Part shown: positions 47,801-58,859 of the stretch, in pieces | How positions within the stretch are numbered: position 1 is the stretch's first letter | Layout: every line of letters begins with the position of its first letter | Assembly: GCA_024291935.2 (NCBI GenBank) | Contig: CM044309.1 | Location: 868,001-932,000 of the forward strand | Source of the DNA: Okapia johnstoni | Taxonomy: Eukaryota > Chordata > Mammalia > Artiodactyla > Giraffidae | Reading direction: 5' to 3' | Length of the DNA stretch: 64,000 nt | Notes under the pieces: model-generated | The model's input: only the letters and a program-made list of their open reading frames with translations | The model's database searches: none | Told to the model about the DNA's origin: nothing | Translations under genes and position numbers: made by a program

Positions 47801-50800
47801 CTTTATTTTCCCAATGTGATGTGTAAGTCCCAAATAAGCTGACCATTTTCTGTAATATAGAAAAGTTACTATTAGGTGACTCATTCTAAAAGTTTTACCT
47901 ATTTTCCGGGAGTTTTGCTGTGGATAGGTTTTGAAAGGTGATTCCCTCAAACTATAACTAGTGCATTAGGTGACGTAGGGAAATGCAAAAGTATGTTTTT
48001 GAGGGAAGTGTGTTTCTCACCTTTGAAGTTGGTTTAGTTCATGACTATCCATAGCCGTGTATAACAAACTCTTAATTACTTTGGGGACGACTGATGGCAG
48101 ATACCAAACAAAAGTTTCTGTCCTGGCTGGATAGTTACACATATACAGTCAAAGCACCTTAATTCTCTTAGATTAACTTCAGACCAACTACTTCCTAAAA
48201 ACAGAATTGAAATAGAAATAAGGGAAAATACTGGGACACTTGAGTGGTTCATAAGATATTGCTAGAACAGAGGAACTGCCAGTAAATGTTGTACTTGGGT
48301 TTTTGTAGAGTTATGTCTTTGATTGTAATGAGCTAGAAATTTTGACTTTCATCCTTTTTGGAAAGCTGTTATTGTTCCATCATGTGCCTGTCTTTTGGGT
48401 GTTTTGGAGAGGGTATAACAACATCCTGAGTACCTTTGAGCTCTTCTTACCGGAGTTCTGTGCTCTGGGACCGAGTAAAACTCAACAGAGATCTGCTAGC
48501 CAAAATCTTTGGTTGCACTTCATATGCTTAAAGAGGCTAGGTCAGGAATGCACCCGAGCAGAGCAGGCTGGCATTGATAAATGGCAGTGGTTGCCCAGGC
48601 TTGGGTGATAGGGAATGGGGGTCTGTGACAGATCGGAGTGCACAGGCCTTGGGCAGGTAGGTGGGTGCTTCTTGGCCTTGTGGGAAAGCCACCCAGCATT
48701 GCCAGATCTTCTGATTTCTTTTGTCCGAGTGAAGCTTAAAATTTGAGTTTTAGGGGGCAAAATCTCCTTATTTTTCCATGTTGGCAATGAATCAAAAGTC
48801 CATACTAAACTTCCTTTTCTCCCTCAACGCAAAAACGCACACCGACATCTGTGTGCTGGGTCCAGCCAGCAGGGCGCCTCTTTGTGAGCTGTGCGTGAGC
48901 TCGGTGGTCTTTCTGTTTTGGTCCTTAAGCTTTGCTTACACTCAGCGGCATCTCCACCAGGCTCTGGACCTTGTCTTATCTGTCACAGCTTCTACTGGTT
49001 TGAGAGTGGATGCGTCCCCTGACCTTCCGTGTTAGAGCTACAGTGTATGCCAGAGACAATCCATTTCAGCCTTTTTCCATTTCTTCCATGTGAAACAATT
49101 ATTGAGCACCTACTAAGTGCTGGTGTTGATTGGGCAAATCCTGGAGATTCAAGAGAAGGATAACAGCAATTTATCCGTCATTCAGCCACTATCACCTGAT
49201 TTGAGTGAGAGGCCTCTCTAACTGTTTCTCAAGTCCAGTAAGGAATTAGTTGCTGTTCTACTTAGTAGAAGCTCTTGCACTGAATAGAAGTCTTTCTTTT
49301 TAACATCTGCTGAATTTTAGCATCATGAGCAACACACAGCAAGAGTGCCCCCTCTTCACTTTAACATCTAGGCATGATTTGAAGACTATGATAGTGTCTC
49401 TTCTTTACTTTCTATTTTTCAGCCTAAATATATTCTTTCTCTGTTGTTTCTACCTGGTTTGCAGAATTGTCACCTTCCTGGTTGTTCTTTTCTGGGCACA
49501 CTCTTTAAGTTTCCAGAATACACTTGAGATGTGGAAGGCAGGAGGAGGAGAGGGCGACAGGAATAGATGGTTGGATGGCATCACCAACTCAATGGACATG
49601 AGTTTGGGTAAACTTAGTGAGATAGTGAAGGATGGGGAAGCCTGGCGTGCTGCAGTCCATGAGGTTGCCGAGTCGGACATGATTTAGCCACTGAACAACA
49701 GTGACAATGGAAGCTTATTTATCCATTCTCATTATGTTGGCAGTGTCTTCTTGATTGAGGTTTAAAAAGATGTGACCTGCAGATATGTAGCCATCTCAAG
49801 CAGATGGCTGGATGAACACCTTCTCGGCAGAAAGCAGAATACCTCGGCTCCCTTTCCTTGCTTCTAGTGGAGGATAGATGTGTTGGGTGAAATTTTGTAT
49901 GAAATTTTCTTTTAGAATGGCCCCTAAAAGATTATGATGTATTTGTAATCTCTAGATCTTTGGTTTTACTAACAATTACTGGGAATTAAGAAGATGTAGA
50001 CCTAAACTAAAGAAGTTAAAGAAACTTTTAATGGAAAATACCTATGAAGGACCTGACACTGAAAAAGAAAAGGATTCCAGTCACTTAAAAGTAAGACTAT
50101 TGTTTTCATTTTTTTAATTGGAATTTTAAAAAATAGAGCTATAGTAATGTTAACGGTGACGTTCTTTTTAAAGTTCATATTATGAAAATTTCAAACATAC
50201 CCCAAAGCAGAAATACTTGTTGACAGTTTATCAATATGTTGTCAATCTCCTTTCTTCTGTCCCCCTAACGCCTTCCACCAGATTTGTATTAGAAGTTCAA
50301 CTGATTGACTTTTTTTTTTCCCACAGCTTTATTGAGATCTGATTCATATACCAAGCAATTTGCTTATTTTAAAGTATGTAATTCAACAGTTTTTAGTGCA
50401 TTCACAGAGTTGTGCAATCATCAACTTGATGAAGTTTAGAATATTTTTATCACCCCTCCAAGGAAACTGTGTACCCCATATCTGTTCCCTCTCAGTCCCG
50501 CCTTTCTCCTCTCTGTCTCTCCTCAGCCCTCACCTCTCAGTCCCACGTTTCTCTCTCCTCTCTCTCTCCTCAGCCCTGACCTCTCAGTCCGCCTTTCTGT
50601 CCTCTCTCTCTCTCCTCAGCCCTCACCTCTCAGTCCGCCTTTCTCTCCTCTCTCTCCTCAGCCCTGACCTCTCAGTCCCGCCTTTGTCTCCTCTCTCTCT
50701 CTCCTCAGCCCTGACCTCTCATCCCCACGTTTCTCTCCTCTCTCTCCTCAGCCCTGACCTCTCAGTCCGCCTTTCTCTCTTCTCTCTCCTCAGCCCTGAC

Positions 50801-51942
50801 CTCTCAGTCCCGCCTTTGTCTCCTCTCTTTCTCTCCTCAGCCCTGACCTCTCAGCCCCACGTTTCTCTCCTCTCTCTCCTCAGCTCTGACCTCTCAATCC
50901 GCCTTTCTCTCTCTCTCTCCTCAGCCCTGACCTCTCAATCCGCCTTTCTCTCTCTCTCTCCTCAGCCCTGACCTCTCAGTCCCGCCTTTGTCTCCTCTCT
51001 CTCTCTCCTCAGCCCTGACCTCTCAGCCCCACGTTTCTCTCCTCTCTCTCCTCAGCCCTGACCTCTCAATCCACCTTTCTCTCTCTCTCTCCTCAGCCCT
51101 CACCTCTCAGTCCGCCTTTCTCTCCTCTCTCTCCTCAGCCCTGACCTCTCAGTCCCGCCTTTGTCTCCTCTCTCTCTCTCCTCAGCCCTGATCTCTCAGC
51201 CCCACGTTTCTCTCCTCTCTCTCCTCAGCCCTGACCTCTCAATCCACCTTTCTCTCTCTCTCTCCTCAGCCCTGACCTCTCAGTCCCGCCTTTGTCTCCT
51301 CTCTCTCTCTCCTCAGCCCTGACCTCTTAGCCCCACGTTTCTCTCCTCTCTCTCCTCAGCCCTGACCTCTCAATCCACCTTTCTCTCTCTCTCTCCTCAG
51401 CCCTCACCTCTCAGTCCGCTTTTCTCTCCTCTCTCTCCTCAGCCCTGACCTCTCAGTCCGCCTTTCTCTCCTCTCTCTCTCTCCTCAGCCCTGACCTCTC
51501 AGTCTGCCTTTCTCTCCTCTCTCTCTCTCCTCAGCCCTAACCTCTCAGTCCGCCTTTCTCTCACTCTCTCCTCAGCCCTCACCTCTCAGTCCCGCCTTTC
51601 TCTCTCTCTCTCCTCAGCCCTAGGTAGCCACTAATCTGGGCTCTGTCTCTATTAATTTCCTTCTTCTGGGCATTTTGTATGAATAGAATCAGATAAGTGG
51701 CCTTTTCTGGTGAGGATCTTTAACCTAGCATGGTATTTTCAAGGTTCAGCCATTCCTTTTCATTGCTGAATGATACCACATCTTCTGGGTATACCATACT
51801 TTATGCATCTATTTATCAGTTGGTGAACATTTGGGTAGTTTCTACTTTTTGATTATTGTTGATTACTTATTATGAATAACACTGCTGTGAACATTCATGT
51901 ACAAGTGTCTAGTGAACCTGTGTTTTAATTTTTCTTGGAGAT

Positions 51943-51979
<37 letters not shown>

Positions 51980-54900
51980 TGAAATTGATGGGTCCTGTCG
52001 TCACTCTATATGGGCTTTATATAGACGTTTATACAGAAACCCCTTTGCCAGTTTTCAGTTGGGTTACTTTATTATTCAACTGTTGGAGAGTTTTTATGTA
52101 ATCTAAACACAAGCTCTTTGACAGATAGAATTTGCAAATATTTTCTTCTATTTTGTGAGTTACCGTTTCACTTTCTTGACTTTTTAAAAAAAAATTGTGG
52201 TAAATAAAAGTACAGACGTTTTCATTTTGATGAAGTCCACATGATGTGTTCACATTTTACTGCTTGTGTTTTCTGCATCATACCTAAAACGATTGCCACA
52301 TTCAACATCACAAAGATTTGCTCTGTTTTCTTCTAAGATGGTCTTTGATTTTGTCTAGTTATCATTACACAGTAACTAAAGAAATTAAGCTGTAGATAGA
52401 TGTTGCCTTATCTGTCCTATGCATTTATTCCCTCAAAATTCAATAAGTTTGAAAAAAATTCTTTGTCCTAAAATGCATGGTTTTTTTGTTTGTTTGTTTC
52501 AGTATAGGACTGAAGATTTACTTGATCAAGTTCAGGCGAGTGAGGAAGAAATAATGACCCAATTACAAGTTCTAAATGCCTGTGAGATTGGAGGTAGCAT
52601 TACTTACTATTATTAATAATGGTGGAATTGGGCATCATATGAGAGAGAGAGGGTTTTTTACATCTCCCTCTGTTCATTGCTGTTGCATGCTGTTTGTTTA
52701 ATCCTCTTCTGGTCTCAGAGATGACAGTATTTGTGTTTTGGGGTGTGGGGTAGAGACTCCAGGTGATCACCTTTAACAAGGATGTCAGTCTCTGACCAGT
52801 GACTTTATTCACTCCTTACAGGCCTTTTCCTTTGGACTAAGTGGTAGTAGAAGAACCACATTTGATCAGGAAAGGTCTTAGATACCAGGTAGTCTGTCCC
52901 CTTCATTGTCTTTAATAGGTGAGGAAACCAAGGCCTGGGAAGGGAAACAGAGCCCTGGTCCGGGGCTCCCTGTCGAGATGGTGACAGGATGAGGCGTCAA
53001 ACCAGGTCCTTGAACTCCTGGTTCAGAATTAACTCATTGTATTTCCAAACTGCTTGGAAGATGTATTTATTCTTGTGAGCACTCAACATGCTTTTGAATA
53101 AGTGTGAAGTAGTTTATATAATAAACCTGTGTAAAAGCAGTAGCGGCAAGAGATTGATGGAGTAGCCCAGCAGAGTCTTCTTCAGCGCTTTGACTTTCTT
53201 CTGGTCCGGAGTTGGTGGAGTGGGAGCTTTTCCCCCTACCCTCCCCACCCTCCACGTCTGGGCCTACATTAATACTTGAGTTGATGTTTATGTGCCTTTC
53301 TCAGCCCTCTCAAACTTGCCCAGAGAAGCAGCTTCATTCTGCACCCATGTGTTAGGAAGGAGGAAATTGGCAGGGTTTGGTGGGCGCACTTTTCAATTTA
53401 CTCACAATCTTCCAAGCAAGATTAGCTTCTATGATCAATTCTGCTGAGTAAAGCTGCTGCACATGACTTTAGAACTAACTGGAAGCACTTAGTTCTTTGT
53501 TGTGGTTCCTTGAGTTTTTAATTGTGGATGCCTGCTTCTAATTACTATGGTATAGGGATACCATGAATATTAAGGTTAAGAATAGAAAAAGGGATTTAAT
53601 GCAGCCCTCTGCATTTTTTGCTTATTGCGTGGGAATGGACAATATTTTGGTGTGTGCATGGGGAGGTGGGATGCACAGGTTTTTTCCTAGTTTTCTTTTG
53701 CAGCTTTGCGTCCCACATTCCATGTTTTCACACTGCTTTCATTTCTTCAGAACAAGAATGGGAACACTTCTCCCTTGGGAGTGATGGGTGTGCACCTGAT
53801 TTGTTTCTCCAGGGGTGGTGGCAGTGCCTTCGGTTATAAGATGGCATTTCATAATCTTTCATAGGGATTGGGAAATAGATCTGGACACCCAGCCTTTGTT
53901 TTGCTGCTGGTCCACATAGTACCTGAGTCTGTTATCTCTTGAATGAACTAGACTTCTTTTTTAAAAACATATTTATTCTTTCATTTGGCTGCCTGGTGTC
54001 TTGGTTGCTTGCGGCGTGTGGGTCTTCACTGCATCCTACAGGGTCCTTCGCTGTGGTGCACTGATTTTCCAGCGGCGCTGCTTGCGGTTCGGCAGTTGGC
54101 GCACACGGGCTCTCTCGTTGTGGCGAGCAGGCTTAGATGCTTCTCGGCATGTAGGATCTTAGTTCCCCCGACCGGTGATCCAGCGCACATCCCCTGCATT
54201 GCGCGGCATATTCCTGACAACTGGACCACTAGGGAAGTCCTTGAACTGGACTTCTTCGTGAGCAAGAGAACGCCTCTCCAAGGTGGCTGGGGGAGGGTGT
54301 AACCATGACAGTGCGTCGCTGCAGAGGTCACCGTGTGGAGTATCCAGCCCGCGATCTTCAGCTCATTTGTGTGACCTTCTAAGATAACTGTACCAGCTAC
54401 CGCTTTCTCCATTTCCATTTAGAACAAGATTATTATGAGATAATTGAGGATTAAAGCACTTGAAAAAGTCAAAATGTTGGTCATGTGGAAAGTACTCTTT
54501 AAAAATCACCTGACCTCCCTTGACACAGTTTGCAATGATTGGGAGAAAAGCCGAAACAGAAGCATTGTTTATAAAGAAAGCTAAGACTTAAATCTTGTCT
54601 CTTTTTTGCAGTGGGCAAGAGTATACTGCTACTGTATCAGTCTTATCAGTCAATTCATTTGTTTAAATTAAATTTGTTTAAATCAAAATGAATGTTCTTT
54701 GGTAAATGTAACTTTGGGAATTTATAGGTTATTGGAGGATTCTCGAATTTGATTATGAGATGAAACTTCTGAATCATATAACTCAGCTTGTGGATTCTGA
54801 ATCTTGGTCTTTTAGCAAAGTTCCTCTGAATACATGCCTTCAGGAACTTGGACCATTGGAGCCAGAGTAAGTATTTATTCCCCATCCTTCCAGATTTTCC

Positions 54901-57900
54901 TAAGGGAAAGGAAATTATTATCCAGGGTAGGATTAAACCCAGGGCATAAACTATTTATATTTTAATATCACATAGAAATCTAAAAAATATACAACTGAAA
55001 AGGACTTGGGAATTTTGGTCACTGGGGTGAATAAATGTGTCACCTTTTTTTTCCTGCCATTAAAAATAAAGAAATAATTATGTATGTTATTTTATAATAA
55101 ACTATGCTCAGATGATTTATACAACAATATTTAACGTGGGGCCCGGCACATCGTAGCTTTCCAGTGTGCTTTAGTTTTTATTTTTCAAAGTTTCTTGGCT
55201 GCACCACATAGCATGTGGGATCTCAGTTCCCTGACTAGGAATCAAAGCTGTGCTCCAGGGAAGTCCCAGTATTTCAAATTTATATCTTAGTTTATAGTTA
55301 GCAATCGTGTTTGAAAGTTAATGTATCAAATTGTGAAAACTTCAAATAAGCGTTTAAAATTTTTCAGGGAAATGATTGAACACTGTCTTAAATGTTATGG
55401 AAAGAAATACACAGAGGAAGGTAAGATTGGGAGAATATTTTAATGGGTGTTTTAACTCTTGGTGTGTTAAACTTGGCGTGCCTTTTGAAGTGTCTTCTGT
55501 TAAAAACAAGATCTCCACGGGGGGATGGAGATGAGTTGTGTGTAATTCCTTCTGTGAATTTGCACTGAGGAAAAGGGGACGGTAGTATAACTCAGAAGAC
55601 AGTGTGAAACCATCTGCTACCCTTTTCTTAGGTGAAGTTTATTTTGAATTGAGTGCAGATAAGATATGCAGAGCTACAGCACAGATGCTACTTCAGAACG
55701 CAGTGAAATTCAATCTCGCCGAGTTTCAGGAAGTGTGGCAACAGAGTGTTCCCGAAGGAATGACAACTAGGCTTGATCAGCTTAAGGTAAGGTGGCGACA
55801 TGATTACCTCCGTAACTGAGCAGATTATGAGGTGAAATGAAGCCTGTATTGGAACTGAATTTGGAGACAATTTATTTTCCTACCTTAGGAGTGCATTCTA
55901 CATTCAATCCATCACAAAAGTCCTTTAAAAAAACAAAAGGCAAAAAAACCCCAAACTCCACTTAATTGAAGTGTAATTTACATATCACAGTCTGCCCTTT
56001 GTAAAGGATTTGTAGTAAATTTAGTGAGTTTCCAGCCACCACAGTCTAGTTTTACAACATTTGTCACCTCAGTGAGATCGCTCAGGCCCATTTACAGTTA
56101 GGTTGATGCCTTGGTTTCCCTTGGGCTTCCCTTGGGGCTCAGCTGGTAAAGAATCTGCCTGCAGTGCTGGAGACCTGGGCTCAAGCCCTGGGTTGGGAAG
56201 ATCCCCTGGTGAAGGGAAAGGCTACCCACTCCAGTATTCTGGCCTGGAGAATTCCATGGACTGTATAGTCCATGGCGTTGCAAAGAGTCAGACTCGATTG
56301 AGCGACTTTCACTTCCTAGGTTTCCTGGGATAGTGGGACTTAGAGCAGGTTTGGGCAGCAGACACAGTGAGTTCATATATACGTTCGGCTAAAGAGGTCT
56401 GGTGCTTGGACAGGGGATTTGAGTTGAAGTTCAAATATTACAGTCGCTAGCAAGTAAGTAAGTGGTGGATGGAGTCACAGGGTTAGAGGCGGTTACCCAG
56501 GACAGTGACAGCGAAACAGTTAGAGGGGTGGTCTAGGGCCCAGGGAATTACAACATCAGATCAGGAGAAAAGGAATGAAAGAGTGATGCGGGCTTAAAGA
56601 GGAAGGTGTGATCAATACTAATGAAGTAAAGGGAGCTAGTGAGATGAATCCAAAAAAGGGCCCATGGGTTTGGTAATGACAGGTCACGGTGAGCTTTAGA
56701 ACTAGACCCTTTTCACTAAACTGGTGGTAAAAGCCAGATTCTGGAAGGGAAGGGAAGTGACTGCTCAGAGGCGCTCTCTTTATGAAAAAGGCTCTTGTGA
56801 GCTTCTCAGCTTCATTATACTGAGGTTTTAAATACCCTGGGCTAAGCTCAACATAAGGTAAAAGAATGAGCCATTTGTGTTTAACATTAGACCAGTACTT
56901 GAGCTCTCCTTTTTCTCATTTCATGCAGGGTTTGGCCTTGGTAGATAGACAGTCAAGACCGGAAATCATATTTCTGTTGAAAGCAGAAGACTTACCTGAG
57001 GGTGACCAGGAACGTTTCAATAGTCTGTTCTCTCTGAGAGAGAAGTGGACAGAAGAAGATATTGCTCCATATATTCAGTAAGTAATTTATTACAAATGGA
57101 TTTTGAGGCTTGTTCTTTCTGTAACAGGTAGCATAGGGTTTCGGTTTTGTCTCGTTTTGTTTTGAGTCTTCCCTGATGACTCGGCTTCCTTCCCAGCTTT
57201 CTCAGGTTCCGGCTGGCTCTTATCCTTCTCCATAGTACTGATCTGGTGGGTGGGGTAGGTGTCATCTCTTCCTTTCTGCTGTGTCTAGAATCACTTCTCT
57301 GCTCTTCTTGCAAACTGCAGCTCTCAGAGGGACAGTCTGCTCTGTCCCCTCCTGTGACTCTAAGGCAAGCACCCCTCTCTGATGGCCACCTTCTTTCTTT
57401 CCTGCTGCCTTAGTTTAAAACATTTTGGGAGAAGTCAGAATTCATAAGAACAAGTTCATCCTGTAGTCACTGCTTGCAAGACTGACCCCAAATCCACTAA
57501 CAAACCCTACCACTTCCTCACTGTGTCTCATACCTCTTGGGGCCTCTCTCTTCTCTTCACCCAGCCTCAGTTTTCTCATATCTCCCATGGGGTTAAATAA
57601 TACATGACTGATACTCTTACCATGAAGTTTGGAGATAACACATACATGTAATGTATCTAGCTCAGTTATGGCTTAGTAACCTCTCTTTACACTTATCTCT
57701 CCCACAAATGCATACCTTATGTTTGTTGGAAAGGTGGACTTAGGGGAGAGAGATATAAAGAACTAGTGCTGTAAATATTGTGTTATGTTCCCTAGACTAT
57801 TTTTGACGTTCATTTCGTCTTTGTTTTATTTTGTTCATTAATTTTTTATCATTCCCACAGAGATTTGTGTGGAGAGAAGCAAACCATTGGCGCACTGCTC

Positions 57901-57969
57901 ACAAAATATGCTCGATCTTCAATGCAGAATGGTGTTAAAGTTTATAACTCAAGAAGACCCATTTCTTAA
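44725..57969 (+). CDS. DSCC1: DSCC1, complete coding gene (9 exons)
   Basis: DSCC1 (Dcc1) joins CHTF18 and CHTF8 to form the CTF18-RFC alternative clamp loader, which loads PCNA at forks, contacts DNA polymerase epsilon and promotes sister-chromatid cohesion. Coding exons: 44725-44894, 47337-47505, 49956-50090, 52503-52593, 54728-54866, 55368-55420, 55632-55786, 56929-57077 and 57861-57969. They sum to 1170 nt = 389 residues; human is 393. All introns are GT-AG and every junction keeps the frame. Landmarks: [20 protein letters not shown] start, [53 protein letters not shown], end [12 protein letters not shown]-terminal exons 7-9 correspond to the winged-helix region that binds Pol epsilon and DNA. 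A small N-terminal deletion near residue 34 (FGPAAAGD) accounts for the length difference. The frame is intact; expected functional. Confidence 0.96.
44885..45105 (+). repeat. GC-rich minisatellite overlapping the DSCC1 exon 1 donor
   Basis: Imperfect repeats built from 'ggggctgcagagaggacccg' and 'ggggcggggggcgcag', unit about 50-75 bp, at least three copies. The exon end GGGCGCAG|GT recurs at 44945 and 45029 as GCAG|GT. Several G4-type G-runs on the coding strand. Confidence 0.85.
45106..45694. other. DSCC1 intron 1, proximal unique part
   Basis: GC-rich to about 45310, then ordinary sequence with T and A runs (45430-45483). No exon recognised. Confidence 0.5.
45695..45875 (+). repeat. Bov-tA SINE, DSCC1 intron 1
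   Basis: 'gtggctcagatggtcaagag' through 'aaagggtcggacacaacttt'. Confidence 0.88.
45905..46040 (+). repeat. CHR-2-like SINE, DSCC1 intron 1
   Basis: 'ggacttccctggtggtctag' head, 'caatccctgatcagggagct' core, A/T tail. Confidence 0.9.
46041..47336. other. DSCC1 intron 1, distal unique part
   Basis: No repeat or exon recognised. It ends with acceptor TTTTCCTGCAG before exon 2. Confidence 0.5.
47337..47505 (+). CDS. DSCC1: DSCC1 exon 2
   Basis: Acceptor CTGCAG, 169 nt, reads (S)[18 protein letters not shown]... to HCNIIHTE. Donor GTACTG, phase 0. Confidence 0.95.
47573..47696 (+). repeat. CHR-2-like SINE, DSCC1 intron 2
   Basis: 'ggggcttccctggtggtcca' head to the 'aggccaaaaagaaaaagata' tail. 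Confidence 0.9.
47697..49525. other. DSCC1 intron 2, unique part
   Basis: No gene or clear repeat recognised. A short ORF at 48342-48608 and its opposite strand have no recognisable product. Confidence 0.45.
49528..49700 (+). repeat. BovB 3' end, DSCC1 intron 2
   Basis: 'atggttggatggcatcacca' and 'gaagcctggcgtgctgcagt'; sense orientation to DSCC1. Confidence 0.88.
49956..50090 (+). CDS. DSCC1: DSCC1 exon 3
   Basis: Acceptor TCTCTAG, 135 nt, reads [20 protein letters not shown] then a Lys-rich stretch ending SSHLK. Donor GTAAGA, phase 0. Confidence 0.95.
50320..50489 (-). repeat. Old L1 3' sequence left of the minisatellite
   Basis: 'gctttattgagatctgattc' and 'cattcacagagttgtgcaat', inverted L1 3' sequence. 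The L1 resumes at 51618, so the minisatellite grew inside this element. Confidence 0.85.
50490..51617 (+). repeat. Pyrimidine-rich minisatellite, about 25 units of about 40-46 bp, DSCC1 intron 3
   Basis: Each unit holds CTCTCCTCAGCCCTGACCTC followed by a variable TCAGTCC-type segment and a CT run. I count 26 CAGCYCT cores. Three variants (CAGTCCCGCCTTTGTC, CAGCCCCACGTTTCTC, CAATCCACCTTTCTC) recur in order, suggesting a higher-order repeat of about 130 bp. The 203-codon open frame through it is a repeat artefact. Confidence 0.95.
51618..51940 (-). repeat. Old L1 3' sequence right of the minisatellite
   Basis: 'ggtagccactaatctgggct' and 'tgtgaacattcatgtacaag' continue the L1 begun at 50320. 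Confidence 0.85.
51946..51976. repeat. (AC)n microsatellite
   Basis: About 15 AC units inside the L1 remnant. Confidence 0.95.
52503..52593 (+). CDS. DSCC1: DSCC1 exon 4
   Basis: Acceptor GTTTGTTTCAG, 91 nt, [20 protein letters not shown] then [10 protein letters not shown] plus split Gly. Donor GTAGCA (weak), phase 1. Confidence 0.95.
52594..53960. other. DSCC1 intron 4, unique part
   Basis: A small MIR-like core near 52910-52960 ('ttaataggtgaggaaaccaa'). Otherwise no repeat or exon recognised. Confidence 0.45.
53965..54240 (-). repeat. Bov-tA/CHR-2 SINE, minus orientation, DSCC1 intron 4
   Basis: T-rich start, 'cggcatgtaggatcttagtt', end 'ggaccactagggaagtcctt'. Confidence 0.87.
54241..54727. 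other. DSCC1 intron 4, distal unique part
   Basis: No feature recognised; ends with acceptor AATTTATAG. Confidence 0.45.
54728..54866 (+). CDS. DSCC1: DSCC1 exon 5
   Basis: 139 nt, (G)[19 protein letters not shown] then [20 protein letters not shown], ending GPLEP plus split Glu. Donor GTAAGT, phase 2. Confidence 0.95.
55180..55270 (-). repeat. CHR-2-like SINE fragment, DSCC1 intron 5
   Basis: 'ttcttggctgcaccacatag' to 'ctccagggaagtcccag'. Confidence 0.8.
55368..55420 (+). CDS. DSCC1: DSCC1 exon 6
   Basis: Acceptor TTTTTCAG, 53 nt, (E)[17 protein letters not shown] plus split Gly. Donor GTAAGA, phase 1. Confidence 0.94.
55632..55786 (+). CDS. DSCC1: DSCC1 exon 7
   Basis: Acceptor TTTCTTAG, 155 nt, (G)[18 protein letters not shown]... 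to RLDQLK. Donor GTAAGG, phase 0. Contains [19 protein letters not shown] of the winged-helix region. Confidence 0.95.
55945..56095 (-). repeat. L1 3' fragment, DSCC1 intron 7
   Basis: 'aattgaagtgtaatttacat' and 'ccagccaccacagtctagtt' resemble inverted L1 3' sequence. Confidence 0.65.
56120..56315 (+). repeat. Bov-A2/Bov-A SINE, DSCC1 intron 7
   Basis: 'gggcttcccttggggctcag' through 'tcgattgagcgactttcact'. Confidence 0.92.
56316..56928. other. DSCC1 intron 7, distal unique part
   Basis: No feature recognised; ends with acceptor CATTTCATGCAG. Confidence 0.45.
56929..57077 (+). CDS. DSCC1: DSCC1 exon 8
   Basis: 149 nt, [20 protein letters not shown] then [20 protein letters not shown] to IAPYI plus split Gln. 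Donor GTAAGT, phase 2. Confidence 0.95.
57078..57860. other. DSCC1 intron 8
   Basis: Unique, with no repeat assigned. A minus ORF at 57017-57313 is unsupported. Acceptor CATTCCCACAG. Confidence 0.5.
57861..57969 (+). CDS. DSCC1: DSCC1 exon 9 (terminal coding part)
   Basis: 109 nt, (Q)[20 protein letters not shown] then [15 protein letters not shown] and TAA. Confidence 0.95.
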
Positions 57970-58302
57970 AAAGAACAACAGTTTTTTCTTTAGGACTAAA
58001 GTTGCTGGATATAAAAGTTTTTTTTTGTATTTGTATTGCAGACTTTGAAAAACCTAATGCTTTGAGGCCTTTTCTCCTCATCTTAAGTATTTTGAAACTA
58101 CTGCTCTTTTCTCTTAAAGGTAATAGGATATTTTATGTCTTTCAGTATGTTTCGTGTACACAGAGTAAACAAGGGCAAAAGTGTTGCTTTCTATACTTGG
58201 GATATCTTGGCAGTCTGTATGAGTTCATTTATAGAGTAACAGGTTCGGTTTTTTATGTTGAAAATTGCATTTCTTTAATCAGGATTTGACATTCTAGTCA
58301 TT

Positions 58303-58308
58303 AATAAA
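58303..58308 (+). terminator. DSCC1: Candidate DSCC1 poly(A) signal
   Basis: First canonical AATAAA after the stop, about 335 nt downstream. It would give a short 3'UTR ending near 58325. Not proven; later signals could also be used. Confidence 0.5.
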
Positions 58309-58639
58309 TTTGAAAGTTTTCAGAGAATAGTAATAGTTTCCTAGAAAAGAATTATTTATTTACTTAAATATCATTTCCCAAGTGAGTTCCCCTCTACTTT
58401 TGACCTTCTACCAAAACAGGAAATCACATGATGCTATCAATTATTTAAAGTAGTTGTTTGCATTGATGAAATTGGCTTGATAATGGCTCCTGTTCACCTG
58501 GCTGCTGTAGATGTGATTTCAGAAAGACAACAGTGAGTAGTCCTGAAGAGAGATCTGAGTTCCCTGCCCAGGAATCAAATCTGGGTAGCCTGGATGAAAA
58601 ACAGAGAATCCTAGCTGCTAGTCCACCAGGGGCTACAAA

Positions 58640-58858
58640 GTGAAATTGAAAGTGTTAGTCACTTAGTCTTATCCGACTCTTTGAACCCATGGACTGTAGT
58701 CCCTCCAGGCTCCTCAGTCCATGGGATTCTCCAGGCCAGAACACTGGAGTGGGTTGCCATTTCCTTCTCTAGGGGATCTTCCCAACCCAGGGATTGAACC
58801 CAGGTCTCCTGCATTGCCAGTAGATTCTTTACTGTTTGAGCCATGAGGGAAGCACCAG
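58640..58858 (-). repeat. Bov-tA SINE, minus orientation
   Basis: 'gtgttagtcacttagtctta' through 'gagccatgagggaagcacca'. Confidence 0.9.
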
Positions 58859-58859
58859 G

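Noticed and set aside
50360..51191. 203-codon and 67-codon ORFs rich in Ser-Leu-Leu-Ser-Pro repeats
   Set aside because: Translation of a minisatellite inside a DSCC1 intron. No start context or splice support.
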